In this document: piece after piece, positions 1 to 6,144 of the stretch
Numbering within the stretch: position 1 is the first letter of the stretch
Layout of the letters: each line of letters starts with the position of its first letter
DNA from: Bacteroidia bacterium
Lineage (GTDB): Bacteria; Bacteroidota; Bacteroidia; Bacteroidales; Azobacteroidaceae
Reading direction: 5' to 3'
Assembly: GCA_025996695.1 (NCBI GenBank)
Contig: BNTP01000113.1
Coordinates: forward strand, 1 to 6,932
Length of the DNA stretch: 6,932 nt
Program-made: the position numbers and the translations under genes
The notes under the pieces: model-generated
Databases searched by the model: none
Told to the model about the DNA's origin: nothing
The model's input: only the letters and a program-made list of their open reading frames with translations

Positions 1-213
1 AATGTTTTGAAGGCAGATGAACTCAAAATATGACAAAAAACGGTTGCTTTTTCTCTGGGCACGAGAAGTTTGAACGGGGCGAAGTCTTTCAAAAATATAA
101 AGGACGGACTGTATGGACAAACTCTAATTAGTTATGAATTATGAATTATGAGTTATTTTGTCAAAATGATAGTTTAATTTTAATTCTTAATTTTTAATTT
201 TTAATTAAATAAA
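1..213. other. AT-rich leader upstream of rplX, no gene recognised
   Basis: No coding region longer than about 40 codons with a plausible start is seen on either strand. In the canonical spc operon rplN ends only a few bases before rplX, but nothing resembling the conserved L14 C-terminus (F-M-K-I-V-S-L-A-P-E-V) can be read in any forward frame here. Positions 1-125 have mixed composition and could be debris of an older gene. Positions 126-213 are almost pure A/T and hold short heptamer repeats. A TATTTTG at 154-160 resembles the Bacteroidetes -7 element (TAnnTTTG) but is one base short, and no clear -33 TTG lies at the right distance, so I do not call a promoter. rplX must nevertheless be transcribed from this stretch or from further upstream. 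Confidence 0.5.
133..209. repeat. Short AT-rich heptamer repeats before rplX
   Basis: Three imperfect tandem copies of TATGAAT occupy 133-153 (the third copy is TATGAGT). A second series with unit close to TTAATTT fills about 187-207, ending a few bases before the rplX start codon. Similar strings are common in intergenic regions of Bacteroidales genomes, from general knowledge. Their role is unknown; they may act as an AT-rich upstream element or be slipped-strand expansions. Confidence 0.6.
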
Positions 214-534
214 ATGAGTAAATTACACATAAAAAAAGGCGATACGGTTTTTGTGAATGCCGGCGAAGACAAGGGTAAAAGCGGACGTGTACTGAAAGTG
301 TACACCGAAAAGCAACGCGCTCTTGTGGAAGGCATTAACTTGGTGACAAAGAGCACCAAGCCGAACGCAAAGAGTCCTCAAGGAGGATTCGTGAAGAAAG
401 AGGCTCCGGTTCATATCTCTAACTTGAACGTGGTGGATCCGAAATCGGGTAAACCAACACGCATCGGTCGTAAGATAGGCAGCAAGGGAGTGTTAGTACG
501 TTTCGCTAAAAAATCAGGGGAGGAAATCAAATAA
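214..534 (+). CDS. rplX: 50S ribosomal protein L24
   Basis: Encodes the 106-residue large-subunit protein L24, an assembly-initiating protein that binds the 5' domain of 23S rRNA in the cytoplasm. The KOW motif lies near the N-terminus (about residues 6-33, with [10 protein letters not shown] and G-K-S-G-R-V). The conserved G-G-F and H-I-S-N-L segments follow at about residues 57-73. Length is normal for Bacteroidetes L24. The ATG at 214 is the only sensible start and has no strong Shine-Dalgarno, which is common in this phylum. The stop codon overlaps the rplE start by one base (TAATG), so the two are translationally linked. Unusually, rplN is not found directly upstream, so this gene heads the visible transcription unit. 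Confidence 0.97.
   Translation: MSKLHIKKGDTVFVNAGEDKGKSGRVLKVYTEKQRALVEGINLVTKSTKPNAKSPQGGFVKKEAPVHISNLNVVDPKSGKPTRIGRKIGSKGVLVRFAKKSGEEIK
516..523 (+). promoter_or_regulatory. Shine-Dalgarno deciding the rplE start
   Basis: AGGGGAGG lies about 10 bases before the ATG at 534, inside the end of rplX. It is the best ribosome binding site in the window. It supports the ATG at 534 over the in-frame GTG at 591, whose AGGAG at 584-588 sits only 2 bases from the codon, and so supports the long N-terminus of L5. Confidence 0.6.
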
Positions 535-1157
535 TGGCAAAGAAAGCAGAAACAGCTGTGCAAGCAGCAACTGTGAGCGCAGCAGGAGCTGTGAATACAG
601 CAAACTTGAAGCAAGTCTATTTGGAGCAAATCGTTCCCACGCTGACTAAGGAGTTTAGCTACACGTCGAAGATGCAGGTACCTGTGTTGAAGAAGATAGT
701 GATTAACCAGGGTTTGGGCGCAGCGGTAGCAGACAAGAAAATCGTGGATGTAGCAGTGACTGAATTGACGGCTATCACCGGTCAAAAAGCGGTTGTGACG
801 ATTTCCAAGAAGGATATTTCAAATTTCAAATTGCGACGTAAAATGCCGATTGGGGCAATGGTGACGTTGCGTCGTGAACAGATGTACGAGTTCTTGGAAC
901 GATTGGTTCGCGTGGCATTGCCGCGTATCCGTGACTTTAAGGGCGTCGAAAGTAAGTTGGACGGCAAAGGAAATTACACACTTGGTATTACCGAGCAAAT
1001 CATTTTTCCGGAAATCAACATTGACGAAATCAATAAGATTTTGGGTATGAACATCACGTTTGTAACGTCTGCAAAGACCGACGAAGAGGGATATGCTCTA
1101 TTGAGAGAATTTGGTTTACCGTTTAAGAACGCAAAAAAAGTACAAGAAAATGGCTAA
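534..1157 (+). CDS. rplE: 50S ribosomal protein L5 with Ala-rich N-terminal extension
   Basis: Encodes L5, the large-subunit protein of the central protuberance that contacts 5S rRNA, 23S helix 84 and P-site tRNA. Family landmarks are present: [12 protein letters not shown] at about residues 51-62, the basic K-L-R-R-K-M-P-I-G segment near residues 99-107, and the C-terminal [10 protein letters not shown]. The protein is 207 residues, about 20 longer than the usual 179-188. The excess is an Ala/Val/Thr-rich N-terminus (residues 1-19) before N-T-A-N-L-K, where most relatives begin. A GTG at 591 would give the usual length, but the ATG at 534 has the better Shine-Dalgarno and overlaps the rplX stop. 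The 3' end overlaps rpsN by 8 bases, so the three genes are co-translated. Confidence 0.96.
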   Translation: MAKKAETAVQAATVSAAGAVNTANLKQVYLEQIVPTLTKEFSYTSKMQVPVLKKIVINQGLGAAVADKKIVDVAVTELTAITGQKAVVTISKKDISNFKLRRKMPIGAMVTLRREQMYEFLERLVRVALPRIRDFKGVESKLDGKGNYTLGITEQIIFPEINIDEINKILGMNITFVTSAKTDEEGYALLREFGLPFKNAKKVQENG

Positions 1158-1419
1158 AGAATCCATGAAAGCGCGTGAAGTGAAACGCGCAAAATTAGTT
1201 GCCAAATATGCGGCTAAACGCGAGCAGTTGAAGAAGGAAGGCAACTACGATGCGTTGCAGGCATTGCCGAAAAACTCCTCGCCCGTAAGACTGCACAACC
1301 GTTGCAAGCTCACTGGTCGCCCGAAGGGCTATATGCGCCAATTTGGTGTTTCGCGTATTCAATTTCGGGAGATGGCTTCGGCTGGGTTGATTCCTGGGAT
1401 TAAGAAGGCGAGTTGGTAA
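1150..1419 (+). CDS. rpsN: 30S ribosomal protein S14 (zinc-free, 89 aa)
   Basis: Encodes small-subunit protein S14, a late-assembly protein of the 30S head. The start chosen is the ATG at 1150 (M-A-K-E-S-M-K-A-R), which gives the 89 residues expected for the long zinc-free form. A further-upstream ATG at 1111 would add 13 residues that read as out-of-frame L5 sequence. No CxxC pair is present, so this is not the short zinc-binding S14. The C-terminal [12 protein letters not shown] and [13 protein letters not shown] blocks are intact. The last 42 codons (1291-1419) occur again at 5190-5318 with five base differences. A terminator follows, and rpsH, its normal next neighbour, does not. Confidence 0.97.
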   Translation: MAKESMKAREVKRAKLVAKYAAKREQLKKEGNYDALQALPKNSSPVRLHNRCKLTGRPKGYMRQFGVSRIQFREMASAGLIPGIKKASW

Positions 1420-1476
1420 GCGGGGTTTACCTCTTATATATCATTTACCCTGCATCATTTTGGTGTGGGGTATTTT
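1291..1476 (+). repeat. Left copy of rpsN 3' end plus terminator repeat
   Basis: Covers codons 48-89 of rpsN, its stop and the following spacer to the terminator. It aligns with 5190-5400 at an offset of 3,899 bases over the coding part. There, 124 of 129 bases match; the differences are four third- or first-position changes (one causing Val to Ile) and TAA against TGA. After the stop the similarity is patchy: GCGGGGTT..ACC, then CCCTGCATC.TTTTGGTGTGGGGT. Which copy is native cannot be decided from the window. Confidence 0.9.
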
Positions 1477-1483
1477 GTTTTTT
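1446..1483 (+). terminator. Rho-independent terminator after rpsN
   Basis: The left arm TACCCTGCA (1446-1454) pairs with TGTGGGGTA (1464-1472), nine pairs including two G-T wobbles, around a nine-base loop. It is followed by TTTTGTTTTTT (1473-1483). It ends the rplX-rplE-rpsN unit and separates it from the cargo. A version of the same hairpin follows the second rpsN fragment. Confidence 0.8.
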
Positions 1484-1517
1484 AATAAATACAGATTGAA
1501 ATTTCAAAAAGAGTAAA

Positions 1518-2859
1518 ATGACTAGGTACATTTTTAGTGTAGTGATAGCGTTGTTGATATGCGTTTATCAGAGTGGTTATGCAAAATACAATGTGATAGA
1601 ATGTGATGATGCACCTGTTTCAATGGAAATTATCCAAGTCGATTTTACTGGGGCGAGTACGCTTGTTTTTTTCAAATATACCAATTTGTCAGACAAGGGG
1701 GCTTGGATAAATTTTGACGAAAATACCTATCTGAGAGATGTGAAAACAGGCAATGAGTATAAATTATTGAGTGCTATAAATATGCCCATAAGTGAGGAGG
1801 GGGAACCTAAGGCTCACATTTTTGACAAGGTTGGACAATATCATTATTTTTGTTTAGAATTTGAAGAACTTCCAAAATCTGTTGAAGAATTTAATTTGAT
1901 AGAAAATGAAAATAATCCGACAGCGTTTAACTTCTATCGAATAAGGATAGATAAGCAAAAAACAAATGATTTCGTTAATGTAGAAAAATTTATCAAACCG
2001 ACTCCCGTAAAAGAATATGGAATGAATATGAAAGATGGAAATTTGATAACTTATTTCAAATATAAAGGTTTGTCAATCTCAATGGTCATAGTTAGGGATA
2101 AAAATTATGGCAACTATTATCAAGCATGGATAAATATTCAAAATTTTACGGGGAAAAGTTTATTGCTTTCACCCAATAAAATAACAGCTCAAACTCAATT
2201 GTTAATCAATAAAAAGAAAAAGAAAAGTGTAAGAAGACCTAATTTTGACGAGCTGTATTTTGGTAATAATAATGCAAAAACATCAGAAGAAAAAGATTTA
2301 ACCGAAATTTGGCAAAGTTTGGGAGAGAATATTTATCAAAAAGATGTAGAAGGCACAGGCGTTAAAGACTTAGAAGTGCTTTCTCACGCAGAATACATAA
2401 AAAAAGTAAAAAACTCTCAAGCGTGGTCTGCGTTTGCCGTTGCTCTTGGCAATGCTTTGGCTGCAAGTAATGCAGGTTATTCTTATTCAACAACGAATGT
2501 AAGTGCGACAGGGCAGACCAATGCTTACGCTTCTGTTTCTGGACATGTTAGAACTACTTATGGCTTTGCAAGCGGATATGGGTCTTCGTATTCTACTGCT
2601 TATGGACGGTTCAACTCGATCATACGATGGTGCTGCGGCTTATTATGCACAACAAAATGCAGCAAATAACACAAGTGCTTACATGCAAAATCAATATGAA
2701 ATAAAAAGCAAGCTTTCAGAGGGGTATGCGAAAGCCAATACAATATCCAATCAGACGGAATTTATGGGTTATGTAAATATTAAATTTGTCAATACTGATA
2801 ACATGACTATTTCAATTCCGCTTAATGGAGAAGTTTATGACTTCCATTGGGCAAAGTAA
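1518..2859 (+). pseudogene. Secreted protein of unknown function, frameshifted near 2607
   Basis: I do not recognise the family. The first frame (1518-2669) starts with a clear signal peptide: a positive n-region (T-R-Y), a hydrophobic stretch at residues 5-17, and likely cleavage after S-G-Y-A at residue 22. The product would therefore leave the cytoplasm. A mainly beta-looking body follows, with a lysine run near residues 232-236 and a Gly/Ser/Tyr/Thr-rich low-complexity stretch at about residues 308-363. At codon G-G-A (2604-2606) sense switches to the next frame: dropping one base at about 2607 reads A-Y-G-G-S-T-R-S-Y-D-G and continues to a stop at 2857-2859, giving about 446 residues. 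The restored C-terminus (V-N-I-K-F-V-N-T-D-N..F-H-W) looks like a folded domain end. No slippery heptamer is present, so mutation or sequencing error is likelier than programmed frameshifting. It lies in the cargo between the rpsN copies, upstream of the ATPase. Confidence 0.75.
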
Positions 2860-2912
2860 AATGTTTTTTTGTGGTTTTGCGATGAACAAATGATCATATA
2901 TATAGAAAAGAT

Positions 2913-4346
2913 ATGAAATTAGAAAAGATAAATATTCAGAATTACCGCTGTTTCAGCAGTTATGAAATAGAGTTTACATCAGGTGTCAATGTGTTGATTG
3001 GCAAAAATGGTGTTGGGAAAACAACAATAATAAATGCAATCAAACATGGGCTTAGTTTTGTTTTTGCTAAAACAGAGCCGTCTGACAATCAGCAATCAAT
3101 TGCAACCAGTGCAGAAGGGTTGACTGTCGAAAAGTTTGACCTTATGGATGCGTTATATGATGAAACAATTGAGGATTATCGTTATCCAATAGCGATACAA
3201 TGCCATGCAAGTTCTTTGCCTCAATGGGAAATATATAAAGAAAGCGCAGCGGGTCGTATATTGTGGACGAAATACAAAGAGGCTCATCAAGTGTTTGAAG
3301 ATAAAAAATATTTACCCATATTGGCAATATATTCAGATTCCTATCCCCATTTAGAGTCAGCTTTATCTACATACGCAAAAAAGATATTAAGTAGTGGGCA
3401 TATCATCCCTAAAAATTTCGGTTATTATCAATGGGGAGCCGAATCGTCATGCGCAGAAGTTTGGGAACAGCGATTTATTAATCTCTGGGAAGATATAAAA
3501 GACAAACGTACAGCTCTGCAAAATTATAGTGGAACAACGGCAAGTCTTACCATCACAGTTGGTGAAATTATTAAGGACTCTACAAAAGAAAATTCTCAAG
3601 AAGCAACGAAAACTAAACTTTTCAATGAATTATTACACTTGGAAAGAGAAAGAGAGACCATAACAAATTTTCTGATTAATTTTTCAAATCCCATTTCAAC
3701 TATTTCAACCCTTGATCAATTTAAAATACAAGGACTGGAGGTAAGCCGAAAAAAATATCTTAATGTGAGGTTTGTAGATGGACGTTCTGTCCTATTTCAG
3801 AATCTACCGGCAGGTTATAAAAGGCTTTTTTCTATTGTTTTAGATATTGCTTATCGAGCATATATATTGCAATTACGAGGAATTGGGGAACTGCTTCCAA
3901 TCTCTTTGAAAAACCCGGAAGAAGTTACGGGCATTGTCGTGATTGATGAAATTGATTTGCATTTGCATCCGTCATTGGAACAGGAAATTATAGAAAGGCT
4001 TCAAAATACTTTTCCCAATATTCAATTTATTGTTTCTACGCACTCTAATCTTGTTATTGCGAATCTAAAAGAAAATGAGGGCAAAAATTCGATTATAAAA
4101 TTGGATTGTATTGCCGGTAAATATACAAATCAGAAGTTGCCAAATCTGTTTGGAATTGGCTATGAAGCGTGTTTGTCTGATTTTATGGGAACTCCACCGA
4201 GAAACAGCGATGTGAAGTATTTAGCAGAGGCATATATTAGATTAGAGAAAAGACAGGAGGTAGAACAAGCCCAATTTATGCGCGATGAGTTGATAAAACT
4301 GGTTGGGAATGAGAATGTTACTAAAATCATTGATTCTTTTAGATAA
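2913..4346 (+). CDS. ABC/AAA ATPase, Septu PtuA-like defence protein
   Basis: A 477-residue soluble P-loop ATPase of the SMC/Rad50/OLD-like superfamily. The N-terminal K-I-N-I-Q-N-Y-R-C-F strand is typical of these proteins. Walker A is G-K-N-G-V-G-K-T at residues 30-37. A degenerate ABC signature (N-L-P-A-G-Y-K-R-L) lies near 297-305. Walker B I-V-V-I-D-E-I-D is at 341-348, with a catalytic Glu and a D-loop-like H-L-H-P-S after it, and the H-loop S-T-H-S is at 375-378. No TOPRIM nuclease domain follows, only about 100 residues, so it is not a full OLD nuclease. It ends 6 bases before an HNH nuclease gene. ATPase plus HNH is the make-up of Septu (PtuA/PtuB) and of the effector part of type I-A retrons; no reverse transcriptase is present here. 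By family knowledge the ATPase forms a complex that controls the nuclease during phage infection. The Septu name is inferred from architecture. Confidence 0.85.
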   Translation: MKLEKINIQNYRCFSSYEIEFTSGVNVLIGKNGVGKTTIINAIKHGLSFVFAKTEPSDNQQSIATSAEGLTVEKFDLMDALYDETIEDYRYPIAIQCHASSLPQWEIYKESAAGRILWTKYKEAHQVFEDKKYLPILAIYSDSYPHLESALSTYAKKILSSGHIIPKNFGYYQWGAESSCAEVWEQRFINLWEDIKDKRTALQNYSGTTASLTITVGEIIKDSTKENSQEATKTKLFNELLHLERERETITNFLINFSNPISTISTLDQFKIQGLEVSRKKYLNVRFVDGRSVLFQNLPAGYKRLFSIVLDIAYRAYILQLRGIGELLPISLKNPEEVTGIVVIDEIDLHLHPSLEQEIIERLQNTFPNIQFIVSTHSNLVIANLKENEGKNSIIKLDCIAGKYTNQKLPNLFGIGYEACLSDFMGTPPRNSDVKYLAEAYIRLEKRQEVEQAQFMRDELIKLVGNENVTKIIDSFR

Positions 4347-4352
4347 AATCCG

Positions 4353-5180
4353 ATGCAACATATTGACAAAAATATACCAAAATTCAAAAATCAAGCATAC
4401 GATTTGTTAGACGCTTTTATACAAGGACAATGGCAACCGGAAGTTGGTCGCTATGTGAACTTAAGCTATGAAAGTTTAAAAAATGATGCTTTGCGAGATT
4501 TGTTATTAAAAGAGCAAAATCATTATTGCTGTTATTGCATGAAACATATTCTAAAGGAAGATTCAACCTTAGAACATATTATTTCTCAATCAGCTGATGC
4601 CACTCTTTTTGATAAATATGTAACATACGGAAAAATCAAAGGTAATGTCTTTTTCTGGGATAGAACAAACACTTATTCTACCAAATTCACTATGCCACCA
4701 TTTCCGCATATTCTATCGTATGAAAATTTGGTAGCATCATGTGATGGACATATTCCTGAGGAAGGAGTTGGTAAACATTGTAATAATGCACGTGGCAGTA
4801 AAGAGATTATACCTCTGTTTTATATAAAGAATATTCATGATGAAATAGTCTATGAGTCCAATGGGACAATAACTTGTGATGCAAAATATTTTCCAACGTT
4901 AGAAGCTCTAAAATTAGAACATGAAACCTTACAGATATTTCGTCGATGTTGGTTAAATCTGCCATCAAAATATACTGACTTTGATGTGAAAAAAGCCTGT
5001 GCTGACGAAGATTTGAAGAATAGGATAATTGATGATATGGATGTTGCCAAAATAAAAACATCAGATAGAACCACAATAAGAATCCCAACTTTTTGGAGTT
5101 CGTTTGTGGATTATTATTGGTTTTATCTTTATAAAATGGAGAAGAAATCAGAAACGACACCACAGAAAGCGCAGCGGTAG
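4353..5180 (+). CDS. HNH endonuclease, Septu PtuB-like effector
   Basis: A 275-residue protein with an HNH/zinc-ribbon nuclease core resembling the TIGR02646/PtuB group. The first zinc pair is C59-x-x-C62 (H-Y-C-C-Y-C). The putative catalytic motif is L-E-H at 73-75, followed by S-Q-S. Y-E-N-L at 123-126 supplies the central Asn. The second zinc pair is C130 and C143, the latter in H-C-N-N-A-R-G. Separation from the ATPase by only 6 bases implies one transcript and probable translational coupling. In Septu this protein is the effector that cuts nucleic acid when released or activated by the ATPase. The last 10 or so residues (S-E-T-T-P-Q-K-A-Q-R) are encoded by a GC-richer segment unlike the rest of the gene, so the native C-terminus may have been replaced at the junction. 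After the TAG stop the same frame runs straight into the duplicated rpsN tail. Confidence 0.85.
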   Translation: MQHIDKNIPKFKNQAYDLLDAFIQGQWQPEVGRYVNLSYESLKNDALRDLLLKEQNHYCCYCMKHILKEDSTLEHIISQSADATLFDKYVTYGKIKGNVFFWDRTNTYSTKFTMPPFPHILSYENLVASCDGHIPEEGVGKHCNNARGSKEIIPLFYIKNIHDEIVYESNGTITCDAKYFPTLEALKLEHETLQIFRRCWLNLPSKYTDFDVKKACADEDLKNRIIDDMDVAKIKTSDRTTIRIPTFWSSFVDYYWFYLYKMEKKSETTPQKAQR

Positions 5181-5189
5181 CAGATTCGC

Positions 5190-5318
5190 CTGCACAACCG
5201 TTGCAAGCTCACAGGTCGCCCGAAAGGCTATATGCGCCAATTTGGTATTTCGCGTATTCAGTTTCGGGAGATGGCTTCGGCTGGGTTGATTCCTGGGATT
5301 AAGAAGGCGAGTTGGTGA
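5190..5318 (+). pseudogene. rpsN: rpsN 3' fragment (last 42 codons of S14)
   Basis: Reads [10 protein letters not shown] through K-K-A-S-W and a TGA stop, with one amino-acid difference from the intact S14 (Ile for Val in Q-F-G-I-S-R). It lacks residues 1-47 and any start codon, so it cannot make S14. It lies in the same frame as the HNH gene, separated from it only by the TAG at 5178-5180 and three codons. It is best read as the displaced end of the rpsN gene, or as a tail carried in by an incoming element to rebuild the target. Confidence 0.93.
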
Positions 5319-5336
5319 TTTTTTTGTGATTTGTTG

Positions 5337-5355
5337 TTGCGGGGTTGACCCGCAA
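5337..5355. other. Perfect hairpin between rpsN fragment and terminator
   Basis: TTGCGGG (5337-5343) and CCCGCAA (5349-5355) pair over 7 bases around the loop GTTGA. No T-run follows, so it is not a standard terminator by itself. The left copy has a related but imperfect GCGGGGTTTACC at the same place, so the hairpin is part of the old rpsN 3' spacer and decayed in one copy or sharpened in the other. Confidence 0.6.
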
Positions 5356-5370
5356 TCTCCTCAATATTTA

Positions 5371-5402
5371 TGCCCTGCATCTTTTTGGTGTGGGGTGTTT
5401 TT
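5371..5402 (+). terminator. Second rpsN-type rho-independent terminator
   Basis: GCCCTGCA (5372-5379) pairs with TGTGGGGT (5389-5396), eight pairs including wobbles, with loop TCTTTTTGG, followed by a short T-run at 5398-5402. The sequence is nearly the same as the hairpin after the intact rpsN, which shows the duplication included the terminator. It would now end transcripts coming out of the ATPase-HNH pair. Confidence 0.75.
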
Positions 5403-5446
5403 ATTCAAAATAAAGTTGTACCTCTGTGCTTTGAAAAATCACAATT

Positions 5447-6142
5447 ATGATAACGAAAGAATATGTTACGGAATTGAAACACAGCGGGAACGGCGATTTA
5501 GCCAACCTCGTGACTGCACAACGCGATGTGGGCAGCATCAATTTTATTCTTGAAAATTTAGGGCAATTGCCTGATGATTTTCACGCGGATTTTCTGTATA
5601 ATCTTCTTAATCACCAACATGCGCAAGTTCGCTTAAACGCGGTAAAAAATATAGGAAAACTAAACGGAAAATCAGATGCAAAACCCTTAATTGCGCTCTA
5701 TCAACACGAATCAGATACAAGCGTAAAGCGCGAAATTGTATCGTCAATCGGCAGGCAAAGAAAATGTACCAACAAGCCGTTGCTTTATGATTTTTTGGAA
5801 GACGAAGACCCAAAAATCGTGTGCCAAGCAATACGAGGTTTGCTTGTTTTTGACAACGACCAAGACGTGGAAGAACACTTGCGTCCACTCGTAAATCACC
5901 CTAACGAAATGGTACGAACGGTGATTTACAAAGAATATTTTGCCAAAGAAATACCTAAAAAAGACATTTTACCTCACGCTGAAACTTACGACTTTCTTAA
6001 AAATGTTGTAGTCAATGCCGATGTTTTGGAAACATTAAAATCTGTGCCGGATGAAAGTGTTCATTTAACTTTCACTTCGCCACCATATTACAATGCCCGT
6101 GATTATTCAATTTATCCAAGTTATCAAACTTTAGCAGCATAG
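5447..6142 (+). pseudogene. HEAT-repeat DNA methyltransferase, truncated after motif IV
   Basis: Residues about 43-170 show paired-helix repeats of HEAT type (for example H-A-Q-V-R-L-N-A-V-K-N-I-G-K-L and D-P-K-I-V-C-Q-A-I-R-G-L). From about residue 185 a methyltransferase of the N6-adenine/N4-cytosine class begins: V-V-V-N-A-D-V-L-E-T-L, then the catalytic T-S-P-P-Y at 210-214 and N-A-R-D-Y-S. In this arrangement the AdoMet-binding motif (D-P-F-x-G-x-G) should come later, but the frame ends five residues after Y-P-S-Y, at Q-T-L-A-A-stop. No continuation is found in the other frames. The C-terminal half is therefore deleted, with the break near 6127, and the product should be inactive. HEAT-methyltransferase fusions are usually restriction-modification components. 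The gene starts 44 bases after the second terminator. No clear promoter or Shine-Dalgarno is seen. Confidence 0.8.
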
Positions 6143-6144
6143 TA

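Larger units (their letters stand above)
5190..5400 (+). repeat. Right copy of rpsN 3' end plus terminator repeat
   Basis: Matches 1291-1476. The coding part (5190-5318) is colinear and ungapped, with a 55-base perfect run around the M-A-S-A-G-L-I-P-G codons. The spacer part is longer here (82 bases from stop to T-run against 57) because of an extra T-rich stretch and a hairpin. Similarity to rpsN stops abruptly upstream of 5190, which places the left edge of the repeat at codon 48. Confidence 0.9.

Noticed and set aside
1..125. Open reverse frame of about 41 codons
   Set aside because: It is bounded by a stop just upstream, has no ATG start and resembles no family I know.
161..173. Thirteen-base match between the rplX leader and the reverse complement of 6655-6667 in the IS
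   Set aside because: It is short, AT-rich and lies within transposase coding sequence; it is probably chance and not a second IS end.
411..785. Reverse-strand reading frame of 124 codons over rplX/rplE
   Set aside because: It lies opposite two well-conserved ribosomal protein genes and has no family features.
2503..2859. Separate 118-residue gene in the second frame
   Set aside because: Its first 35 codons read as out-of-frame low-complexity sequence of the upstream gene; only the part after about 2607 is sensible, so it is the continuation of a frameshifted gene.
2860..2912. Possible retron non-coding RNA ahead of the ATPase
   Set aside because: The gap is only 53 bases, no reverse transcriptase with a Y-x-D-D motif is present, and no long inverted repeat is seen.
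4807..5163. Reverse-strand reading frames opposite the HNH gene
   Set aside because: They are the antisense of a gene with clear HNH motifs and have no start signals or recognisable domains.
5104..5553. Short forward frames across the rpsN fragment and the second terminator
   Set aside because: One reads the rpsN fragment out of frame and the other crosses the terminator into the methyltransferase gene out of frame.
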